Assembly (NCBI GenBank): GCA_900321265.1
Contig: ONVJ01000039.1
Location: 1-5,653, forward strand
Length of the DNA stretch: 5,653 nucleotides
Direction of reading: 5' to 3'
DNA from: an uncultured Eubacteriales bacterium
Lineage (GTDB): Bacteria; Bacillota; Clostridia; Oscillospirales; CAG-272
Notes under the pieces: model-generated
Seen by the model: the letters and a program-made list of their open reading frames with translations, nothing else
Database searches by the model: none
Told to the model about the DNA's origin: nothing
Part shown: in pieces, positions 1-5,556 of the stretch
Layout: the number at the start of each line of letters is the position of its first letter
Position numbering within the stretch: position 1 is the first letter of the stretch
Translations under genes and position numbers: made by a program

Positions 1-45
1 CTTCCACCGTCTTTCCGACCGCGCGCCGCCCCGAAAGGAGCCCCT

Positions 46-476
46 ATGACAGATTCAGGAATGAAGATAGATCTGCATATGCACACGACGGTCTCGGACG
101 GCACCGACCGCCCTGAGGAGATCCCCGCCATTGTCGAAGCGGCCGGCATCGGGGTGTTTTCGGTTACCGATCACGACGACGTCAGAGACGCCCGGATCCT
201 TTCTTCGCTCACCCGGTCCGGCGGTCCGGGATTCATAACCGGTATCGAGCTTTCCGCAGAGGACGCGGCCTTGCCGGGATCGAGGCTTTCTATTCAGGCT
301 TTGACGAAGGACTGCGCCGCGAAGCCCTTTTGCTCGCCGGGAAATACGGCCTTTACGTCACGGCGGGGAGCGATTATCACGGAAAAAACAAGCGGGTAAA
401 GCCGGGATATACCGGACTTGAGCCCTCGGACGGTTATCCCGCGGGGCTTGTCCGCTTTCTGGAGCTTCTCTTCTGA
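46..476 (+). pseudogene. PHP-domain phosphoesterase, internally deleted and frameshifted
   Basis: Remnant of a PHP-family metal-dependent phosphoesterase (relatives of the DNA polymerase PHP domain and of nucleoside 3',5'-bisphosphate phosphatases). From ATG 46 the frame gives IDLHMHTTVSDGT (residues 8-20), TDHDD (41-45) and GIELS (66-70), the first metal-binding motifs. After about residue 73 it becomes non-homologous and stops at 397-399. The matching C-terminal part lies in another frame from about 270 to the TGA at 474-476 and reads GLAGIEAFYSGFDEG, then VTAGSDYHGKNK and a tail ending FLELLF. The central region, including the usual AHP histidine motif, is absent. The two parts total about 140 codons, whereas relatives are roughly 270-290 residues from memory, so about 400 bases appear to be missing, with a junction near 262-272. 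An AAAGGAG at 34-40, 5 bases before the ATG, supports the start; ATG 61 is an alternative. It is probably non-functional, but an assembly error would look the same. Confidence 0.85.
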
Positions 477-527
477 AAAGGCTCCGTAGCATGCTGCTCC
501 GGCAGAGAAACAGATTTTTATTGTAAA

Positions 528-540
528 GCCGCATTGCGGC
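528..540 (+). other. Small hairpin just upstream of rbfA
   Basis: GCCGC at 528-532 pairs with GCGGC at 536-540 across a 3-base loop. It ends right where the weak ribosome binding site of rbfA (GGAA at 541-544) begins, so it could influence translation initiation. It has no T-tract and so is not a terminator. At only 5 base pairs it may be chance. Confidence 0.3.
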
Positions 541-553
541 GGAATGGACTGAT

Positions 554-934
554 ATGGCAAATTACAGAGACGCAAAGATCAACGACGCGGTATGCCGGGC
601 GCTTTCCGAGCTGATCGGCGAGGTCAAGGACCCGCGGGTGTCCGGAAGCTTCCTGAGCATCACCGGCGCGGAGGTCTCAAGAGACCTCAAATACGCAAAA
701 ATATACTGGTCGGCTCTCGGGTCGGACCGGGCGAAGGACAAGGAGATAGCGAAGGGCCTGAGGTCCTCCGCGGCTTTTCTCAGGCGCCGTCTCGCGTCGG
801 TCGTGAACCTGAGAGAGACGCCCGAGCTGACATTTGTAAAGGACAATTCTTTTGAGAACGGAGCGCACATCGATTCGCTGCTCCGCGAGATCGGAGCGGA
901 CGGCGGAGAGAAGGGCGGCGGTCATGAAGACTGA
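554..934 (+). CDS. rbfA: Ribosome-binding factor A (RbfA)
   Basis: Cytoplasmic 30S assembly factor that binds immature small subunits and helps mature the 5' end of 16S rRNA. The 126-residue product has the usual length and the whole family pattern. It shows an early DPRV (27-30), a SITGAEVSRDLKYAKIYW strand-turn-strand stretch (35-52), the helix FLRRRLASVVNLR (75-87), PELTF (90-94) and a DNSFENGAHIDSLL segment (97-110). This corresponds to a single type II KH-like domain, followed by a short Gly/Glu-rich tail. The helix kink normally written A-x-G (E. coli ASGFIR) reads S-A-A-F-L-R here, so both conserved small residues are changed. The start at ATG 554 has only a weak GGAA upstream, but the N-terminus MANYRDAKIN fits the family. 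Its 3' end overlaps nrnA by 11 bases, indicating an operon. infB, a common upstream partner, is not adjacent. Confidence 0.96.
   Translation: MANYRDAKINDAVCRALSELIGEVKDPRVSGSFLSITGAEVSRDLKYAKIYWSALGSDRAKDKEIAKGLRSSAAFLRRRLASVVNLRETPELTFVKDNSFENGAHIDSLLREIGADGGEKGGGHED
905..915 (+). promoter_or_regulatory. Ribosome binding site of nrnA, inside rbfA
   Basis: A GGAGAG-AAGGG purine run at 905-915 ends 8 bases before ATG 924. It favours that start over the in-frame ATGs at 852, which would bury 83 bases of gene in rbfA, and at 993, which has no purine run in front. Confidence 0.65.
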
Positions 935-1979
935 GGCCGTCTGCCGCGGAAAGGCGCCGAACGACGGCTTCTGCGACCTCAAATTCGACGCGATGTCAAA
1001 AAGGCTGCTCTCGCTGGCCGCCGGGGGGCCGCTTGCGCTGATCATCCACGCAAGGCCTGACGGCGACTGCATAGGGTCGGCCGCGGCGCTCGCGGGGCTT
1101 CTGAAGGTGCTGGGCTGCAGGTCGGCGGTCGTCTCGTCGGATCCGCTTCCCGCAAGGCTCTCCTTCATCATTCCGTCAGACGGCAGTCTGAGTTTCTTCT
1201 CGGATCCCGGAGATGCCGGAATTTTCGGCCCGGGCTGCCGGGCGGTCGCGCTTGACGTCGCCGCCCCCTCCCAGCTCGGGGATCTTGAGGGAAAGTATGA
1301 CATCCTGCTGACGGTCGATCACCACGCAGGTTCAACCCGGTTCTCCGACAGATACGTCGATCCCACGGCTTCCGCCACAGGTGAGATCATCTGGAGGATC
1401 GCGAGAAGCTGGATGAGGACCGGAGCGATTTCTTCGGTTCCGAAGGAGACCGCCTTTGCCTGCTACGCGGCGATCACGTCGGACACCGGCTGCTTCAGAT
1501 ATTCCAGCGTAACGCCGGCGACCCACAGGATCGCGGCGCAGCTGGTGGAACAGGTCCCCGAGCACGCGGAGATCGACCGGAGGCTCTTCGAGATAAAATC
1601 CGCCGGACGGCTCGCCGCCGAAAAGCTCGCGATGGAGCTGCTCCGGACATACCTCGGAGGAGAGGTGTCGGTCTGCGCCGCGTCCCGCGCCCAGATCGAC
1701 GGTGCCGGCCTGCCGCAGGAGGAGCTTGACGCCTTCGTCGACGTGGCCCGCGCGGTAGACGGAGTGAAGATCGCGCTGTCGGTGAGGGAGGAGGAGCCTG
1801 GACGCTTCAGAGTTTCGGCCAGGTCCAATTCCGACGCCGACGTTTCGGCGCTCTGCGCCGGATTCGGCGGAGGCGGCCATCTGAAAGCGGCCGGATGTCT
1901 CATCACGGCGGATTCCATTGAGGAGGCGGTCTCGCTCCTCGTCGGCGGCGCGTCGCGGCTGCTCGGAGCGAGGTCCTGA
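924..1979 (+). CDS. nrnA: DHH/DHHA1 phosphoesterase, bifunctional nanoRNase / pAp phosphatase (NrnA)
   Basis: Degrades 2-5 nucleotide RNA fragments to mononucleotides and, in characterised relatives, dephosphorylates 3'-phosphoadenosine 5'-phosphate. It is a cytoplasmic enzyme that uses Mn2+ or similar. Starting at ATG 924 gives 351 residues, slightly longer than the usual 310-330 because of an N-terminal lead of about 35 residues. DHH-domain motifs are in order: HARPDGDCIGS (42-52, metal ligands H42, D46, D48), ALDVAAPSQLG (109-119, D111), VDHH (131-134) and TSDTGCFRYSS (185-195, D187). The DHHA1 domain ends with the substrate-binding glycine loop FGGGGHLKAAGC (314-325). All expected catalytic residues are present. 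It overlaps the end of rbfA by 11 bases, so translation is probably coupled; rbfA-nrnA is a conserved Firmicutes pair. The alternative start at 993 would give 328 residues. Confidence 0.95.
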   Translation: MKTEAVCRGKAPNDGFCDLKFDAMSKRLLSLAAGGPLALIIHARPDGDCIGSAAALAGLLKVLGCRSAVVSSDPLPARLSFIIPSDGSLSFFSDPGDAGIFGPGCRAVALDVAAPSQLGDLEGKYDILLTVDHHAGSTRFSDRYVDPTASATGEIIWRIARSWMRTGAISSVPKETAFACYAAITSDTGCFRYSSVTPATHRIAAQLVEQVPEHAEIDRRLFEIKSAGRLAAEKLAMELLRTYLGGEVSVCAASRAQIDGAGLPQEELDAFVDVARAVDGVKIALSVREEEPGRFRVSARSNSDADVSALCAGFGGGGHLKAAGCLITADSIEEAVSLLVGGASRLLGARS

Positions 1980-1991
1980 CCAGCTCTTCCG

Positions 1992-2019
1992 CTGCCGGGG
2001 ATCCCGCTGCGCGCGGCAG
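1992..2019 (+). other. Possible alternative stem overlapping the next hairpin
   Basis: CTGCCG at 1992-1997 can pair with CGGCAG at 2014-2019, enclosing a loop that contains the palindrome GGGATCCC (1998-2005). The right arm shares bases 2015-2019 with the stronger hairpin at 2015-2046, so the two folds exclude each other. It lies 12 bases after the nrnA stop. GC-rich DNA makes chance pairing likely. Confidence 0.3.
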
Positions 2020-2046
2020 GCTTCCGTTTGCGGAAAACGGCCTGCC
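2015..2046 (+). terminator. Strong hairpin downstream of nrnA, possible transcript end
   Basis: GGCAGG (2015-2020) pairs with CCTGCC (2041-2046). After a 3-base bulge, CCGTTT (2024-2029) pairs with AAACGG (2035-2040), leaving a 5-base loop. It is 12 base pairs in total and lies 35 bases beyond the nrnA stop. The following bases (ATTCACACC) lack a T-tract, so it is not a canonical intrinsic terminator. It may instead stabilise the 3' end of the rbfA-nrnA message, or simply contain the palindrome noted at 2022-2037. Confidence 0.45.
2022..2037. repeat. Palindrome copy 1, TTCCGTTTGCGGAAAA
   Basis: Inverted repeat TTCCG-4-CGGAA with two further A bases. It matches the copy at 2072-2087 at 15 of 16 positions. 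It lies inside the larger hairpin 2015-2046. As DNA it could be half of a paired operator upstream of recA, centred roughly 110 bases before the predicted transcription start. Confidence 0.6.
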
Positions 2047-2069
2047 ATTCACACCGTAAGCAGGGTAAA

Positions 2070-2087
2070 TTTTCCGTTTTCGGAAAA
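2070..2087. repeat. Palindrome copy 2, TTTTCCG-TTTT-CGGAAAA
   Basis: A perfect 7-base-pair inverted repeat with a TTTT loop, containing the core TTCCGTTTTCGGAAAA at 2072-2087. The core starts exactly 50 bases after the core of copy 1 and 33 bases before the -35 box of the recA promoter. It could be a regulator binding site or an RNA hairpin. No downstream T-tract is present. Confidence 0.6.
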
Positions 2088-2104
2088 AAACACCCCGAAA
2101 ACTA

Positions 2105-2133
2105 TTGACTTATCCGATTTGTTGTAGTATAAT
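2105..2133 (+). promoter_or_regulatory. Strong sigma-A promoter for recA
   Basis: TTGACT (-35, 2105-2110) and a perfect TATAAT (-10, 2128-2133) are separated by exactly 17 bases. The predicted transcription start is a purine around 2139-2140, leaving a leader of about 64 bases before recA. I see no Gram-positive LexA box (GAAC-4-GTTC) in or next to the promoter, so SOS control, if any, must use another site. Confidence 0.92.
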
Positions 2134-2139
2134 AGCAAA

Positions 2140-2163
2140 GGCGGCCGTGGTGCAGGGGCCGCC
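2140..2163 (+). promoter_or_regulatory. 5'-terminal stem-loop of the recA leader
   Basis: GGCGGCC (2140-2146) pairs perfectly with GGCCGCC (2157-2163) around a 10-base loop. It begins about 7 bases after the -10 box, so the transcript would start with or within a base or so of the stem. An A-rich unstructured stretch follows up to the ribosome binding site. Stem-loops at the extreme 5' end are known to protect bacterial mRNAs from decay; that role here is inference. No riboswitch class is recognisable. Confidence 0.55.
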
Positions 2164-2187
2164 GCAAAAAAACAGAAATACAATAAC

Positions 2188-2194
2188 GGAAGGA
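2188..2194 (+). promoter_or_regulatory. recA ribosome binding site
   Basis: GGAAGGA lies 9 bases before ATG 2204 in an A-rich, weakly structured stretch, consistent with efficient initiation. Confidence 0.8.
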
Positions 2195-2203
2195 TAAGAT
2201 AAG

Positions 2204-3334
2204 ATGGCAAAAAAGGAAACAAAAAAGGCCGGCGGAAAGGTCGAGCAGGTCACCGAATCCGACGCCAGGAAGGCAGCGCTCGAAACGGCTCTCAAACAGG
2301 TCGAGAGAGACTTCGGCGCCGGCGCTATCATGCGCCTCGGCGACAACGCCAGGATGGAGGTCACGGCGGTATCGACCGGATCGCTCCTCCTCGATCTCGC
2401 TCTCGGGATCGGCGGGATACCCCGCGGAAGGATCACCGAGATCTTCGGTCCCGAATCCTCGGGCAAGACGACTCTCGCGCTCCACGTCGTAGCCGAGGTC
2501 CAGAAGGCGGGCGGAGAGGCGGCATTCATTGACGCCGAGCACGCGCTCGACCCGGTCTACGCCAAGGCCCTCGGGGTCGATATTGACAACCTGCTCGTTT
2601 CGCAGCCCGACTGCGGCGAGGACGCCCTCGACATCACCGAATCGCTCGTCAGATCGGGCGCCGTCGACATAATCGTAATAGACTCTGTTGCCGCGCTCGT
2701 GCCGCGCCAGGAGATCGAGGGCGACATGGGGGCGTCGATGGTCGGCGTTCAGGCAAGACTTATGTCTCAGGCGATGAGAAAGCTCTCCGCGGCGATCGCG
2801 AAGTCAAACTGCATCGTCATTTTCATCAACCAGCTCAGAGAAAAGGTCGGGGTCATGTACGGCAATCCCGAAGTGACCACCGGCGGCCGGGCGCTCAAGT
2901 TCTACGCTTCGGTCAGAATAGACATCAGACGGTCGGAAGCGCTGAAGAACGGAGCCGAGGTCATCGGCAACCGCGTAAAGTGCAAGGTCGTCAAGAACAA
3001 GGTCGCACCGCCCTTCAGGACCGCGGAATTCGACATCCTCTACGGAAAGGGCATAAGCCGTTCGGGCGAGCTCGTTGACGCCGCGATCGAGCTTGACATA
3101 ATCCAGAAGAGCGGCTCGTGGTTCTCCTACAACGGCGAGAGGATCGCCCAGGGCAAGGACAACGCCAAAAAACTCATCGAGGACAACCCCGATCTCTTCA
3201 GGGAGATCGACGCCGCCGTGCGCGCCAGGTTTGCCGAGATGAAGGACGGCGGAGCCTCCGGGCAGGATGACGGAGGGGATTTCGAGCTCGACGACGAGCT
3301 TGACATCGAGCTTTCGGATTCCTCCGACAACTGA
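2204..3334 (+). CDS. recA: Recombinase RecA
   Basis: ATP-dependent DNA strand-exchange protein for homologous recombination and repair. Its filament on single-stranded DNA also triggers LexA self-cleavage. The 376-residue product is slightly longer than typical (about 345-355) owing to a Lys-rich N-terminus and an acidic tail. It shows an N-terminal oligomerisation helix (about 20-45), Walker A GPESSGKTT (82-90), the catalytic glutamate in FIDAEHALDP (E112) and Walker B IIVIDS (156-161). DNA loop L1 is around 172-181, loop L2 is INQLREKVGVMYGNPEVTTGGR (208-229, with switch Gln210), and the C-terminal domain ends in the Asp/Glu-rich tail 355-376. Loop L1 reads GDMGASMVG where most RecAs have GD-x-GDS(H/F)-x-G, so the Asp and the usual His/Phe position are altered. 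It has its own strong promoter, and the TGA overlaps the ATG of recX, so the two are translationally coupled. Confidence 0.99.
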   Translation: MAKKETKKAGGKVEQVTESDARKAALETALKQVERDFGAGAIMRLGDNARMEVTAVSTGSLLLDLALGIGGIPRGRITEIFGPESSGKTTLALHVVAEVQKAGGEAAFIDAEHALDPVYAKALGVDIDNLLVSQPDCGEDALDITESLVRSGAVDIIVIDSVAALVPRQEIEGDMGASMVGVQARLMSQAMRKLSAAIAKSNCIVIFINQLREKVGVMYGNPEVTTGGRALKFYASVRIDIRRSEALKNGAEVIGNRVKCKVVKNKVAPPFRTAEFDILYGKGISRSGELVDAAIELDIIQKSGSWFSYNGERIAQGKDNAKKLIEDNPDLFREIDAAVRARFAEMKDGGASGQDDGGDFELDDELDIELSDSSDN

Positions 3335-3978
3335 TGGACCGGATTGACAGTTCAGCCAGGATAGTATCTCTGACTCCCGCCGACGGCGGGAGTCAGATCG
3401 CCGTTTGCTGCAGAACAGGGCAGGAAACGAAGGAATATCTCCTTCTTGCGGAGGAGTTCGCGGACCTCAGGGATCTGATCTTTCCGTCGGCAGTGATCGA
3501 CCGGGAAACGCTCGCTCATCTCGCGGAATGCGACGGGAGATGCAGAGCCGTCATGAGGGGAAGATCGCTGCTTGAGTACCGCTCAAACAGCAAAAAGGGA
3601 CTCGAGACGAAGCTCAGAAAGAAGGGCTTTTCCGGGGCTGACGCGAGGTTTGCCGCCGCGCGGCTTGCCGAAGAGGGCCTCATCGACGAGGAGCGCGACG
3701 CTTTCCGCGAGGCCGAAAGACAGATCGCCGCGGGGCGGGGAAGACAGAGGGTAGTGTCGGCGCTTTTCGCCGCGGGATACTCGCGCGAAGCGGTGGCGTC
3801 GGTCTCGGAGCTGCTCGATTCGACGGATTTTTCGGAAAACTGCAAAAGGGCGATAGAGTCGAAGTGGGGGAGTCTCCCCACCGATCCGGACGGGAGAAGG
3901 CGGGCGGTTGCCGCGCTCTTCCGGATGGGTTTTTCGTCAGAAGACATAAAAAAGGCCGTGCGCGGACAGGCGCGGTAA
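3334..3978 (+). CDS. recX: Regulatory protein RecX
   Basis: Small cytoplasmic regulator that binds RecA filaments and limits RecA activity. The 214 residues start with a divergent region of about 70 residues, typical of Firmicutes RecX. Helical repeats follow. The first covers about 72-117, with LLEYRSNSKKGLETKLRKKGFS and then RFAAARLAEEGLIDEERDA, the family hallmark. The second runs about 118-165 (FREAERQIAAGRGRQRVVSALFAAGYS) and the third about 166-210 (ending ALFRMGFSSEDIKKAVRG). The start ATG 3334 shares its A with the recA TGA (TGATG), which indicates termination-reinitiation; no separate strong ribosome binding site is evident in the recA end. Codons 12-22 contain a 13-base-pair hairpin that may reduce expression relative to recA. 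The family assignment rests on the repeat pattern and the position after recA. Confidence 0.95.
   Translation: MDRIDSSARIVSLTPADGGSQIAVCCRTGQETKEYLLLAEEFADLRDLIFPSAVIDRETLAHLAECDGRCRAVMRGRSLLEYRSNSKKGLETKLRKKGFSGADARFAAARLAEEGLIDEERDAFREAERQIAAGRGRQRVVSALFAAGYSREAVASVSELLDSTDFSENCKRAIESKWGSLPTDPDGRRRAVAALFRMGFSSEDIKKAVRGQAR
3369..3397 (+). promoter_or_regulatory. Strong hairpin within the first codons of recX
   Basis: Bases 3369-3381 (TCTGACTCCCGCC) are perfectly complementary to 3385-3397 around a 3-base GAC loop, a 13-base-pair GC-rich stem starting 35 bases after the recX start. It is not followed by a T-tract. Plausible roles are slowing ribosomes that re-initiate after recA, or serving as an RNA processing or pausing site. 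It encodes SLTPADGGSQ and need not be required by the protein. Confidence 0.65.
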
Positions 3979-3987
3979 ATTTTCATC

Positions 3988-3994
3988 GGAGGTG
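3988..3994 (+). promoter_or_regulatory. Ribosome binding site that sets the MATE gene start
   Basis: GGAGGTG, a near-perfect Shine-Dalgarno sequence, is followed after 7 bases by GTG 4002. This argues for GTG 4002 as the start rather than the upstream in-frame ATG 3864, which lies inside recX. Confidence 0.85.
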
Positions 3995-4001
3995 CCCTGC
4001 G

Positions 4002-5456
4002 GTGGCAAAGGGGGAAAGGGCCGGTCTTGCCGGCCGGCTTCCGTTCCGGCTCAGGGACGTGAACATGACGGAGGGACCGGTGCTCAGCCGGATGTTCGTA
4101 TACACCCTCCCTCTTATGATGTCTGGGATTCTTCAGCTTCTCTACAACGCGGCCGACGTCGCCGTCGTAGGACGCTACGCCGCAGACAAGCAGACCTCGC
4201 TCGCAGCGGTCGGGTCTACCGGCTCGCTGACAAACCTGATCATCGGTCTCTTCATGGGACTGTCGGTCGGATGCTGCGTCGTCGTCTCGCGGTACCTGGG
4301 CTCGGGGGAGAAGAAGAACGCGTCGGAGACGGTGCACACCTCGATCCTGACCGGGCTCATCCTCGGGGTGATCCTGGCCTTTGTCGGCATCCTCTTCTCG
4401 AAGCCGCTGCTCAGGCTGATGAAGAGCCCCGACAGCGTCATTGACCTCGCATCCCTCTATATGAAGATCTATTTCATCGGGCTGCCGGTGTCGATGCTCT
4501 ACAACTTCGGCTCGTCGGTGCTGAGGGCGAAGGGAGACACCTTCTTCCCGCTCATAGTGCTCGTGGTGTCGGGATCGGTGAACGTTTCGATGAACCTTAT
4601 TCTGGTAAAGGGATTCCATCTTGACGTCGCCGGAGTCGCGGCGGCGACAGTCTGCTCGCAGGCGGTATCGGCGGCGATGGTGCTGATACATCTCTCGCGG
4701 CTGCCCGGAGACGACCCCTGCAAGCTCTATTTCCGGAGGATCGGGATCAGGAGGGACAAACTCTTTAAGATCATAGCGGTCGGCATCCCCGCGGGGGCGC
4801 AGGGCGTGCTTTTCTCGGTGTCAAACGTGATCCTCCAGACGGCGGTCAACTCGCTGGGCGACGTGGCCATGGCGGGGAACACCGCGGCGTCGAACATCGA
4901 TGGCTTCATCTACATCGCATGCAACTCGGTCTACCACTCGGCGGTCTCCTTCACGGGACAGAACTACGGCGCGCATAATTTCGGACGGATTAAGAAGGTG
5001 GCCTGGTCGTCGGTCTTCATCGTGACCGCAGTCGGGCTTGCCATGGGTTCTGTCGCCTTCTTCTTCGCGAAGCCGCTTTTGTCGATATACGCTCCCGGAG
5101 CCGAGAGCGCCGCGGTAAGGGAATACGGGCTTCTGAGGCTCAGGATTACCGCGCTGACATATTTCATGTGCGGTCTGATGGAGGTCGCCACAGGGCTGCT
5201 CAGGGGACTGAACCGCTCGATCCTGCCGATGTCGATATCCTTTTTCGGGAGCTGCGTGCTCAGGGTCTGCTGGGTCTATTTCCTCTTTTATCCCTATGAG
5301 TATTTCAACAACATGTTCTGGCTCTGGATGACCTATCCGATATCCTGGTTCATAACGGCCGGAGCGGAATTTCTGGTCTTCTTTATCGTGTTCAGGAAGA
5401 TTACAGTTAGAAACCGTGAATCGGGCGGAGAAGCCGGAGGAGTGTCGGCGGGCTGA
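4002..5456 (+). CDS. MATE-family multidrug/sodium (or proton) antiporter
   Basis: Inner-membrane exporter of the MATE superfamily, which expels cationic drugs or metabolites in exchange for Na+ or H+; the substrate cannot be read from the sequence. From GTG 4002 the protein has 484 residues, normal for the family. The N-terminal motif MTEGPVLSRMF-(Y)-TLPLMMSGILQLLYNAADVAVVGRYA (22-60) is typical of clostridial MATE proteins. Hydrophobic segments continue at about 75-98, 114-133, 150-172, 182-203, 208-231, 255-280, 300-317, 333-356, 380-400, 408-430 and 440-464, giving about 12 helices in two halves. The second half repeats the pattern with IAVGIPAGAQGVLFSVSNVILQTAVNSLG (258-286) and SFTGQNYGAHNFGRIKK (316-332). 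A basic, Gly-rich tail closes it. ATG 4065 (NMTEGP) is an alternative start, with AGGGA 7 bases before. It lies 23 bases after recX and is probably co-transcribed with it. Confidence 0.93.
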   Translation: MAKGERAGLAGRLPFRLRDVNMTEGPVLSRMFVYTLPLMMSGILQLLYNAADVAVVGRYAADKQTSLAAVGSTGSLTNLIIGLFMGLSVGCCVVVSRYLGSGEKKNASETVHTSILTGLILGVILAFVGILFSKPLLRLMKSPDSVIDLASLYMKIYFIGLPVSMLYNFGSSVLRAKGDTFFPLIVLVVSGSVNVSMNLILVKGFHLDVAGVAAATVCSQAVSAAMVLIHLSRLPGDDPCKLYFRRIGIRRDKLFKIIAVGIPAGAQGVLFSVSNVILQTAVNSLGDVAMAGNTAASNIDGFIYIACNSVYHSAVSFTGQNYGAHNFGRIKKVAWSSVFIVTAVGLAMGSVAFFFAKPLLSIYAPGAESAAVREYGLLRLRITALTYFMCGLMEVATGLLRGLNRSILPMSISFFGSCVLRVCWVYFLFYPYEYFNNMFWLWMTYPISWFITAGAEFLVFFIVFRKITVRNRESGGEAGGVSAG

Positions 5457-5519
5457 GACCATGCCTTTTTGCCCGGAAATGCTCCAGGTACTGACGCTTT
5501 TCAGGAAAAAACCAAAGAA

Positions 5520-5556
5520 GGGGGTGTTAAAAAAGTCCGACTTTTTTAACACCCCC
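5520..5556. repeat. Perfect 37-base palindrome downstream of the MATE gene
   Basis: Eighteen bases on each side of C5538 are perfectly complementary: G5, TGTT, A6, GTC on the left and GAC, T6, AACA, C5 on the right. It begins 64 bases after the MATE stop and both strands read nearly the same. It may end the recA-recX-MATE transcript in either direction. However, the T-run lies inside the stem and is followed by AACACCCCC rather than by free U residues, which is unlike a standard intrinsic terminator. A dispersed palindromic repeat is the main alternative. Confidence 0.75.

Noticed and set aside
852..923. Longer nrnA reading from ATG 852
   Set aside because: It would add 24 residues lying entirely within rbfA, with no family similarity. 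ATG 924 has a purine-rich ribosome binding site at the right distance and a short overlap.
1332..2048. Minus-strand open frame of 238 codons opposite nrnA
   Set aside because: Arg/Gly-rich shadow of a gene with all DHH motifs on the + strand.
2088..2203. LexA (SOS) operator of the GAAC-4-GTTC type at recA
   Set aside because: No such sequence is present in the promoter or leader. Any SOS control would have to use a different site.
2140..2203. Riboswitch in the recA leader
   Set aside because: The leader is about 64 bases with a single simple hairpin and matches no riboswitch consensus I know.
3864..4001. Longer MATE reading from ATG 3864
   Set aside because: The extra 46 residues are the out-of-frame end of recX and are Arg/Gly-rich, unlike MATE proteins. 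GGAGGTG before GTG 4002 marks the true start.
3516..4691. Long minus-strand open frame opposite recX and the MATE gene
   Set aside because: Composition is Arg/His/Glu-rich low-complexity, the mirror of GC-rich coding DNA, and it runs across two well-identified + strand genes.
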